Part shown: positions 1-5,109 of the stretch, piece after piece
Layout of the letters: each line of letters opens with the position of its first letter
Position numbering within the stretch: the first letter of the stretch is position 1
Source of the DNA: JBFHNV01 sp965365655
GTDB taxonomy: Bacteria > Pseudomonadota > Gammaproteobacteria > HK1
Length of the DNA stretch: 6,121 nucleotides
Assembly (NCBI GenBank): GCA_965365655.1
Contig: CBDUCN010000307.1
Span: forward strand, 1 to 6,121
Direction: 5' to 3'
The notes under the pieces: model-generated
What the model saw: only the letters and a program-made list of their open reading frames with translations
Told to the model about the DNA's origin: nothing
Database searches by the model: none
Program-made: the position numbers and the translations under genes

Positions 1-334
1 TGCTGCGGGTCGACCACGGCTCGGTGATCGGCGCCTGCGCGAGCTGCCACAACGGCGTCACGGCGACGGGCAAGTCGCCGACCCACCTGCAGACGACGGC
101 CGCGTGCGACGACTGCCACACGACGGCGTCGTGGGCCGGCGCGCGCTTCGACCACGGCAACGTGACGCAGCCCTGCGCGACCTGCCACAACGGCACCACC
201 GCGACCGGCAAGGGCGCGACGCACATCGCGACCACGAACGCGTGCGAGGACTGCCACGCGACCAGCGGCTGGCGCCCCGTGCTGCGGGTCGACCACGGCT
301 CGGTGATCGGCGCCTGCGCGAGCTGCCACAACGG
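1..334 (+). repeat. 55-base identical direct repeat (1-55 and 280-334)
   Basis: Bases 1-55 and 280-334 are identical, with an offset of 279 bases, which equals two cytochrome units (138+141). Identity ends in the codons after CHNG, where the copies diverge at wobble and coding positions. The left limit of the match is unknown because the first copy starts at the window edge. It indicates recent duplication or gene conversion of a two-unit (four-heme) block. Confidence 0.9.
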
Positions 335-950
335 AACCACCGCGACCGGCAAGTCGCCGACGCATCTGCCGACCGGAAACACCTGTGACGACTGCCACGT
401 GACCAGCGCCTGGACGACGGTGCGCTTCGATCACGGCGGGATCACAGCGCCGTGCAGCACCTGCCACAACGGCATCCAGGCCACCGGAAAGCATCCGCAG
501 CACATTCCCACCAGCGGACAGTGCGATGCCTGCCACAGCACCATCGCGTGGATTCCCGCGAGCTTCGATCACGCATCCGTCACCACCGGCTGCGCGAGCT
601 GCCACAACGGCGTGACCGCGACCGGCAAGAGCGCGAGCCACTTCGTGACGACGCTCGAGTGCAACGCGTGCCACAACACCACGGTGTGGACGCCCGTGCG
701 GTTCACGCACAGCTCGCCGAACTATCCCGGCGACCACAGGCAGGCGCCGGCGTGCAACGCGTGCCACCTCGGGAACTCCCAGGTCATGACGTGGCGCTTC
801 CCGGCCTACCAGCCGGACTGCGCCGGCTGTCACGCCGACGATTTCGATCCCGGCGAGCACAACGGCACGGTGTCCGAGTACCGGAACTGCGCCGGCCCCT
901 GTCACAACGGGCGCACCGGCGAGCACTCGGTGAACCGGGCCGGCTGGTAA
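3..950 (+). CDS. Repetitive multiheme c-type cytochrome, 3' part (gene start outside window)
   Basis: The reading frame is open from the first complete codon at nucleotide 3, so the 315 residues seen are the C-terminal part of a longer protein. There is no reason to start at the in-frame GTG at 24, because it falls inside a repeat. Twelve CXXCH motifs and one terminal CX3CH (CAGPCH) are visible, predicting 13 covalently bound c hemes and therefore export by Sec with heme ligation outside the cytoplasm. First cysteines are at fragment residues 12, 35, 58, 81, 105, 128, 151, 174, 197, 220, 251, 273 and 296. Five units of 46-47 residues each carry two CXXCH plus two further conserved His (in a DH and in a GKxxxH context), one spare His per heme, suggesting bis-His low-spin hemes suited to electron transfer rather than catalysis. 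The last 80 residues break the repeat and form a distinct C-terminal cap. The likely role is a periplasmic or extracellular electron wire; localisation cannot be proven without the N terminus. The Sel1 gene follows 42 bases downstream. Confidence 0.93.
   Translation: MRVDHGSVIGACASCHNGVTATGKSPTHLQTTAACDDCHTTASWAGARFDHGNVTQPCATCHNGTTATGKGATHIATTNACEDCHATSGWRPVLRVDHGSVIGACASCHNGTTATGKSPTHLPTGNTCDDCHVTSAWTTVRFDHGGITAPCSTCHNGIQATGKHPQHIPTSGQCDACHSTIAWIPASFDHASVTTGCASCHNGVTATGKSASHFVTTLECNACHNTTVWTPVRFTHSSPNYPGDHRQAPACNACHLGNSQVMTWRFPAYQPDCAGCHADDFDPGEHNGTVSEYRNCAGPCHNGRTGEHSVNRAGW
12..704 (+). repeat. Five tandem diheme repeat units inside the cytochrome
   Basis: Units run at 12-149, 150-290, 291-428, 429-566 and 567-704, that is 138, 141, 138, 138 and 138 bases. 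Each begins at the Asp-His of a [FV]DH motif, then has CxxCHNG, ATGK, a His four residues after the Lys, a second CxxCH, and a Trp close to the unit end. The second unit carries one extra codon (VLRVDH instead of the usual RFDH). The array continues off the left edge, since the window starts with the tail of a unit like the second one. The period is an exact multiple of three and the units vary mainly at surface-type positions, so this is a protein repeat under coding selection. Confidence 0.9.
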
Positions 951-978
951 ACCCTCACGTCACGGCAACAGAGCAGAC

Positions 979-985
979 GAAGGAG
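979..985 (+). promoter_or_regulatory. Ribosome binding site of the Sel1-repeat gene
   Basis: GAAGGAG ends seven bases before the ATG at 993. It is a strong match to the anti-Shine-Dalgarno sequence and favours 993 over the second in-frame ATG at 999. The same CGAAGGAGA string precedes the membrane-protein gene at 5110. Confidence 0.8.
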
Positions 986-992
986 AACTCTC

Positions 993-1445
993 ATGAGAAT
1001 GAGCGAGATGGCGCTGACGATGGTCCTTTCCCTGGGCATTGCCGACGCGGGTGCCGCCGGCGCGGCGACGACCTCGCCGTCCGACTGCGACCGCCTCGCG
1101 TCCCATCCGTGGGATCCCGAGCGTGTCGCCCAGCCGGTGTACTGGAACCGCATCCCCCCGGACAAGGCAGTGGCCGCGTGCCGCGAAGCGGTGGAGGCCG
1201 ATGCGACCCCGCACAACATGTTCCTGTATGCGCGTGCTCTCGCGAAGGCCCGGCGCTTCGAGGAGGCCGTTGACTGGCTGCTGCAGGCCGCCCACGCGGG
1301 CTACGCGCAGGCCGAGTTCTCGCTCGGCGACAGCTTCGAGTACGGCGAAGGCGTGCCGCGCGACGTCGAGCAGGCGCGGTCGTGGTACGCACGCGCCGCC
1401 AGCCACGGCCACGAGAAGGCGAGGTCCAGACTGAGCGCCTGGTAG
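993..1445 (+). CDS. Secreted Sel1-repeat (TPR-like) protein
   Basis: The protein has 150 residues. An N-terminal hydrophobic stretch (about residues 6-25, ending AGAAGAA) looks like a Sec signal peptide with cleavage near residue 25, though the n-region is only weakly charged. The mature part begins with a Cys-containing segment (C32, DCDRLASHPWDP) and the AVAACREAV helix (C63). This layout is often found ahead of Sel1 repeats, and the two cysteines could form a disulfide. Residues about 76-104 and 106-141 form two Sel1-like repeats; the second is canonical (AxFSLGDSFEYGEGVPRD, then a WYARAASHGHEKA helix). Sel1 repeats are helical hairpins that act as protein-protein scaffolds, so a periplasmic assembly or adaptor role for the neighbouring cytochrome or barrel protein is plausible but inferred. 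It lies 42 bases after the cytochrome stop and about 100 bases before the next gene, consistent with one operon. No catalytic residues are visible. Confidence 0.88.
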   Translation: MRMSEMALTMVLSLGIADAGAAGAATTSPSDCDRLASHPWDPERVAQPVYWNRIPPDKAVAACREAVEADATPHNMFLYARALAKARRFEEAVDWLLQAAHAGYAQAEFSLGDSFEYGEGVPRDVEQARSWYARAASHGHEKARSRLSAW

Positions 1446-1531
1446 CGCCGCGGCAGGCACGGGACGGCTGCGTGAGCGCCCGCATGGCGCACGTCCGGGG
1501 GCGGCGCCGCGCCCGCTGCGCGCGGGTTCAT

Positions 1532-1541
1532 GGAGGGGAGG
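1532..1541 (+). promoter_or_regulatory. Ribosome binding site deciding the GTG start at 1548
   Basis: GGAGGGGAGG lies six bases upstream of GTG 1548. It also lies immediately downstream of the in-frame ATG at 1530, where it could not serve that ATG. No comparable purine-rich site precedes 1530 (bases 1511-1529 are mostly GC-rich with pyrimidines). The GTG is therefore the better start, and it leaves a compact signal peptide. Confidence 0.7.
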
Positions 1542-1547
1542 TATGCG

Positions 1548-2018
1548 GTGTCCAACGCACGTGACGCGCTGACGCTCGCGGCAGCATCTGCTGCGATTGC
1601 GGTCCTGATCGCGTTCGCAGCGGACGCACCTGCGCAACGCGTCACCGGGCGCATCGTCGCCGGCGCACAGATCTACGAGGACGAAGGGTGCGACTTCCTG
1701 CGCGTGCAGTTCTCGATCCCGATGAGCTACACGAGCCACTTCCCGGAACACGCGGGCGACGTGCTGCTCGTGCGGGTCACGCCGCATCCGCTGACCGGCG
1801 ACGACCGCGAGGCGTCGCTGTCCCGGGAGGCGGTGCGGCCGCCCTACAGCGTCGACCTTCCGGTGGTCAACGTGTCCTATGACGGCGGAACGCTGGAAGG
1901 GCCGGTGCTGCGCGTCGAGTTCCGCCGCCCGCTGAGCTACTCGGTCGGACAGGGCAGCGATTTCCGCAGCATCCTGATCGGCGTGCCGGGCCCCGAGCGC
2001 GCGACGCCGTGCAACTGA
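1548..2018 (+). CDS. Secreted protein of unknown function, paralogous to the N-terminal domain of the next gene
   Basis: The start chosen is GTG 1548 because of the strong Shine-Dalgarno at 1532-1541; the ATG at 1530 is an in-frame alternative adding six residues. The product is 156 residues. Residues 1-29 form a signal peptide (hydrophobic LAAASAAIAVLIAFAADA, cleavage after APA before Gln30). The mature part is about 127 residues, mainly predicted beta-strand: GRIVAGAQIY, FLRVQFSIPMSY, VLLVRVTP, VVNVSYDGG, LRVEFRRPLSYSV and RSILIGV. It has two cysteines, C48 and C155, which could pair in the periplasm. I do not recognise a named family. The strand order and several motifs match residues about 60-172 of the downstream outer-membrane protein, so it is probably a stand-alone copy of that domain, and both resemble AMIN-like periplasmic beta domains in general character. 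Its stop overlaps the next start by ten bases, implying translational coupling. A binding or assembly role is inferred. Confidence 0.85.
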   Translation: MSNARDALTLAAASAAIAVLIAFAADAPAQRVTGRIVAGAQIYEDEGCDFLRVQFSIPMSYTSHFPEHAGDVLLVRVTPHPLTGDDREASLSREAVRPPYSVDLPVVNVSYDGGTLEGPVLRVEFRRPLSYSVGQGSDFRSILIGVPGPERATPCN

Positions 2019-4726
2019 GGCCCGCGCTGCGCCCGGGGACGCGGCCCGGCGCGTCGAGCCGTGGTGCGCCCGACCGAGGCTCCCGCTCGCGTTCGCATCC
2101 GACACCGCGAGCGGGCAGCCCGTTCCGGCTGCCCGCCGCCGCAGGGATCGCGCTCCTGGTCCTGGCCTGCACTGCCGCGCACGCGCAGGTGCGCGGCCGC
2201 CTGCTCGAAGCCGCGCGCGTGGACGACGCTCGTGGCACGCTCACGGTCCGCTTCAACGCGCCGGTGAACGTGTCCACGTACACGCCGCGCCGGGAGGGCA
2301 GACTGCTGCGCATCGGCCTGCGCCTCGCAGGGGTGAGCTCCACCGGAATCTCGGCACGCGAGACACTGCGCGCGGCGCCCACGGCCGCGGTGCCGGTCAG
2401 CGACATCCGGTTCCAGGTCGAGTCCGGCCTCGAACCGACCCTGGAGCTCGCGTTCACCCGCACGGCGCGCTTCGACGTCGCGGCAGGCAGCGACGCGCGC
2501 AGCGTCGTGATCACCTTCGAGAAGGAGGCCGCAGTCGCGGCGCCCGCGCCGCGCCCGCCGCAGGGCAGCGCCGCGCCTGCCGCACGGCCACCGGCGCCGA
2601 CGCCGCCGGCCGCCGCCACCGCGCCGTCGACGCCCGCGGCACCCGCACCACCGGCGCCCGCACCGGTGCGAGCGCCCGAGCGACCGACCGACGAAGAACG
2701 GCCCTACGCGATCAATCTGATGTCGAGCAGCGCGCCGGTGGACCTCGGCACCATCGCGCTGGATCCCGAGCACGCCGACCTCGCCCTGTACACCGTGCAG
2801 TTCGAGGCCGGCGGCAAGGTCCTGAACCGGGTACGGGTGGGCTTCTTCGCGTCGATCGCGGCCGCGGAGGCCGTCGCGGTGCGGCTGCGCGAGCGCTATC
2901 CCGGCGCATGGGTCGCGCGGGCGTCACGGACCGAACGCGCGCGCTTCGCGGGGTCCGGTCGGGCGGCACCGGGCCCGCGCCCGGCGACACAGCCCGGCAC
3001 GAGTCCTGGGCCGCGCACGCCGCGGGCGGCGCGCGCGCCGGCGAGCGACGTGCCGCGGGTGCCGCTGTCGCCGCAGCGCCAGGAGGCGCTTCGCGAGGAA
3101 GGCCGCAACGCGATGACCGCAAAGGACTACCGCACCGCGATCCGTGTGTTCGGCAAGCTGCAGCGCGACGGAGACGACGCGGCGCGCAAGGAGGCGCAGG
3201 AGCTTCTCGCGCTCGCGCGCGAGCGCAATGGCCAGCTCGCGCAGGCGAAGGCCGAATACGAGACGTACCTCGAGCGATACCCGGACGGCGAGGACGCGGA
3301 GCGCGTGCGCCAGCGCCTGCAGGGGCTGCTCACCGCACGGCGCGCGGAGCAGGCTCCCCTGCGCGAGTCGAGCCGGCAGGCGGACGGCGCGAGCGCGTCC
3401 CCGTGGCGCGTGTTCGGCAGCTTCTCGCAGTTCTATCGCAACCTGACGCGACGGGTCGACGGCGGCGCGCACGACGTCGTGCTGTCCTCGCTGCCGACCG
3501 ACCTGAGCGTGTCGGCGGCCGGCGCCGCGTCCGGGTACGACCTGCGGGCGGACTTCACCGGTGGATACGAGCACGATTTCCTGGATTCCAGCGACAGCGA
3601 GGCAAGCATCAGCACCATGTCGGTGTTTGCGGAGCGTGGCGACTGGGGGCTGTCGGCCGAGGTCGGCCGCCAGACGCGCAGCTCGGGCGGCGTGCTCGGG
3701 CGCTTCGACGGCGCGGTGCTCTCCTACGGGCTGTCGAGCACCACACGGGTCAACGCGGTGTTCGGATACCCCGTGCTGCGCACGTCCGACACGTCGCTGA
3801 ACAGCGACGAGTACTTCTACGGCATGAGCGTCGAGCTCGGGGGGCTGGTCAGCAACTGGGAGTTCATCCTGTCGGCGATCGAGCAGCGCGAGGACGGGCT
3901 CGTCGAGCGCCGCGCCATCGGCGGCGAGACACGGTACTTCGACAGGGGACGATCGCTGTTCGTGCTCATGGACTACGACATCAAGTTCGCGGAGCTGAAC
4001 ACGCTGCTCGCGCTGGGCACGCTTACTTTCGACAACGGCGCCTCGCTGAATGCGTCCTTCGACAGGCGAAAGAGCCCGGTCCTCACGATCACGAACGCGC
4101 TGCAGGGCCTGTTCATCGGCGGCGTGCCGATCACGACCATCAGCGAGGCGCGGCGGATCTTCTCCGACGAGGAGCTCGAGCAGTTCGCGCGCGACCGGGA
4201 CACCACCATCACGACGGCGACGCTGAGCGGCACGCTGCCCGTGAGCGAGAAGCTCCAGGTCTCGGCGGACGTGACCGCGACGCACACCACAGACACGGCG
4301 GCGACCTTCGATCCCCGGCTGGACTTCGGCGCGGTCGGCGGCAGCTCGGGTACCGGCGTGGATTTCCTGTACAACCTGCAGCTCATCGGCAGCAGCGTCA
4401 TCAAGCCCGGCGACATCGGGATCGTGGGCGTGCGCTACTCCGATCTCAACCTGTCGGACGTCTACTCGCTGAACCTCAATGCACGCTATCCGGTGTCCGA
4501 CAGGATCCGGGTGAACCCGCGAATCGACTTCATCTACCGCGCCAACGACCGCGATTCCGGCGAGCGGTTCACGTTCCGACCGGACCTGCGGCTGGAGTAC
4601 CGGCCCACGCGCCGCTCCCAGATCGAGGCGGAGTTCCTGTTCGAGTGGCTCAAGGACCGTGCGCCGCTGGGCGACAGCCTGCTGCGCACGTTCGGCTTCA
4701 ACCTGGGATACCGGCTGGACTTCTGA
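2009..4726 (+). CDS. Outer-membrane beta-barrel protein with AMIN-like, SPOR and TPR periplasmic modules
   Basis: The protein has 905 residues from GTG 2009, which overlaps the upstream stop. No other in-frame ATG, GTG or TTG occurs before the signal peptide. Domains in order: a basic, Pro/Arg/Ser-rich leader (1-40); a hydrophobic signal segment (41-59, cleavage after AHA before Gln60); a beta-rich domain paralogous to the upstream gene product (60-172); a Pro/Ala linker (175-225); a SPOR-like domain (about 259-306; VQFE, NRVRVGFF, AAAEAVAVRLRERYPGAWVAR); a second Pro/Arg/Ala-rich low-complexity linker (310-350); TPR-type helices (about 355-445; AKDYRTAIRVFGKL, GQLAQAKAEYETYLERYPDG); and about 440 residues of alternating amphipathic strands (465-905), roughly 20-22 by eye. 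The protein ends GYRLDF, a typical BAM signal with terminal Phe. The mature chain appears to lack cysteine. SPOR domains bind denuded peptidoglycan glycan strands, and TPR-barrel fusions are known in exporters such as BcsC and PgaA. With a multiheme cytochrome in the same operon, it may be a cytochrome conduit pore or an export pore; the sequence alone does not decide. Confidence 0.87.
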   Translation: MQLRPALRPGTRPGASSRGAPDRGSRSRSHPTPRAGSPFRLPAAAGIALLVLACTAAHAQVRGRLLEAARVDDARGTLTVRFNAPVNVSTYTPRREGRLLRIGLRLAGVSSTGISARETLRAAPTAAVPVSDIRFQVESGLEPTLELAFTRTARFDVAAGSDARSVVITFEKEAAVAAPAPRPPQGSAAPAARPPAPTPPAAATAPSTPAAPAPPAPAPVRAPERPTDEERPYAINLMSSSAPVDLGTIALDPEHADLALYTVQFEAGGKVLNRVRVGFFASIAAAEAVAVRLRERYPGAWVARASRTERARFAGSGRAAPGPRPATQPGTSPGPRTPRAARAPASDVPRVPLSPQRQEALREEGRNAMTAKDYRTAIRVFGKLQRDGDDAARKEAQELLALARERNGQLAQAKAEYETYLERYPDGEDAERVRQRLQGLLTARRAEQAPLRESSRQADGASASPWRVFGSFSQFYRNLTRRVDGGAHDVVLSSLPTDLSVSAAGAASGYDLRADFTGGYEHDFLDSSDSEASISTMSVFAERGDWGLSAEVGRQTRSSGGVLGRFDGAVLSYGLSSTTRVNAVFGYPVLRTSDTSLNSDEYFYGMSVELGGLVSNWEFILSAIEQREDGLVERRAIGGETRYFDRGRSLFVLMDYDIKFAELNTLLALGTLTFDNGASLNASFDRRKSPVLTITNALQGLFIGGVPITTISEARRIFSDEELEQFARDRDTTITTATLSGTLPVSEKLQVSADVTATHTTDTAATFDPRLDFGAVGGSSGTGVDFLYNLQLIGSSVIKPGDIGIVGVRYSDLNLSDVYSLNLNARYPVSDRIRVNPRIDFIYRANDRDSGERFTFRPDLRLEYRPTRRSQIEAEFLFEWLKDRAPLGDSLLRTFGFNLGYRLDF
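2082..2115. repeat. Inverted repeat A: 10-bp perfect stem, 14-base loop
   Basis: CCCGCTCGCG (2082-2091) pairs perfectly with CGCGAGCGGG (2106-2115). It lies within the first codons of the barrel gene, before the signal-peptide region. No T-tract follows, so it is not a canonical intrinsic terminator. It shares bases 2111-2115 with inverted repeat B. Confidence 0.65.
2111..2136. repeat. Inverted repeat B: 10-bp perfect stem, 6-base loop
   Basis: GCGGGCAGCC (2111-2120) pairs perfectly with GGCTGCCCGC (2127-2136) around the loop CGTTCC. Its left arm uses the last five bases of repeat A, so in RNA the two hairpins cannot both form completely. It lies at the junction of the basic leader and the hydrophobic segment of the signal peptide. 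Confidence 0.65.
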
Positions 4727-4999
4727 GGGCTGCGGACAGCGCCGGCCGGCGGGGATTCGACGAGGCGGCGGGTGCAGGTGCTCCGGGCGAGCGGGCCATG
4801 ACAGCGGCCGCACTGACCGCGCTGCCCTGGAGCCACGGCCGCGAGCGCCGGGCGACGACGCCCGACGCCTCGAACGGCACGGTGCACGCCCCGGTCCGAA
4901 ACCGGTGCTTCAGCCCGCAGACCGCCGCGCCGTCTGCGCCACGAGCGGGACGCGCATGGGCGGTCGCCGGAGGCTGGACCTTGCGGCGCTCCGCGGGGG

Positions 5000-5029
5000 C
5001 AGACGAATTCCCTTCCCGTCCGCTACACT
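5000..5029 (+). promoter_or_regulatory. Candidate sigma-70 promoter for the membrane-protein gene
   Basis: TACACT (5024-5029) matches four of six positions of the TATAAT -10 consensus and sits in a locally less GC-rich stretch. The best -35 at usual spacing is CAGACG (5000-5005, 18-base spacer), which matches only the central GAC of TTGACA. Transcription would start near 5036, giving a leader of about 75 bases. The position after a 300-base gene-free stretch makes a separate promoter reasonable, but the -35 is poor. Confidence 0.4.
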
Positions 5030-5098
5030 CTGGGGCAGTCGGCTCAATGGCATTCGACGCGAGACCTGTCGTCACCCGGCGACGCCGCGTCAGGGCCG

Positions 5099-5104
5099 AA
5101 GGAG
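5099..5104 (+). promoter_or_regulatory. Ribosome binding site deciding the ATG at 5110
   Basis: AAGGAG ends five bases before ATG 5110. Because the frame is open far upstream, this site, not the length of the open frame, fixes the start. Confidence 0.75.
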
Positions 5105-5109
5105 ACCGC

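Larger units (their letters stand above)
4727..5109. other. Non-coding interval between the barrel gene and the membrane-protein gene
   Basis: The + frame of the downstream gene is open through this whole interval, but the translation is Arg/Ala/Pro-rich with no recognisable domain, and the in-frame ATGs at 4798 and 5047 have no Shine-Dalgarno. Small hairpins are present: CGGGCG/CGCCCG with a 4-base loop (4849-4864) and CCGGT/ACCGG with a 5-base loop (4891-4905). Neither is followed by a T-run, so no terminator is called. A perfect 12-base palindrome lies at 4740-4751. The right end holds a candidate promoter and a ribosome binding site. Confidence 0.6.

Noticed and set aside
12..704. CRISPR-like regular repeat spacing
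   Set aside because: The period of 138-141 bases is a multiple of three, repeats are degenerate at wobble positions, and the frame encodes heme motifs throughout.
452..1273. 273-residue + frame overlapping the cytochrome end and the Sel1 gene
   Set aside because: It is a +2 shadow of the cytochrome repeats (LPQR-type repeats mirror CHNG codons) and continues without any domain.
960..2105. 381-residue antisense open frame opposite the Sel1 and small secreted genes
   Set aside because: It has Arg/Ala-rich low-quality composition and no domains, while the sense strand has signal peptides, repeats and ribosome sites.
2159..2173. Lipobox-like VLAC in the signal peptide of the barrel protein
   Set aside because: Leu at -2 is atypical for a lipobox, a better signal peptidase I site (AHA before Gln60) follows within six residues, and beta-barrel proteins are normally not lipidated this way.
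4740..4751. 12-base perfect palindrome CGCCGGCCGGCG after the barrel stop codon
   Set aside because: It has no loop and no T-run, and such GC palindromes are expected by chance in this composition. It is not called as a terminator or operator.
2924..4813. 629-residue antisense open frame opposite the barrel gene
   Set aside because: It is composed mainly of Arg, Ala, Val, Glu and His in a pattern typical of antisense GC-rich frames, lacks a plausible ribosome site, and overlaps a gene with clear domains and a terminal barrel signal.
2908..5109. Very long open + frame leading into the membrane-protein gene, which would make a protein of about 920 residues
   Set aside because: It runs out of frame through the barrel gene, its translation is Arg/Gly/Ala-rich without domains, and the strong Shine-Dalgarno at 5099-5104 marks the true start at 5110. 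It is a GC-rich shadow frame.
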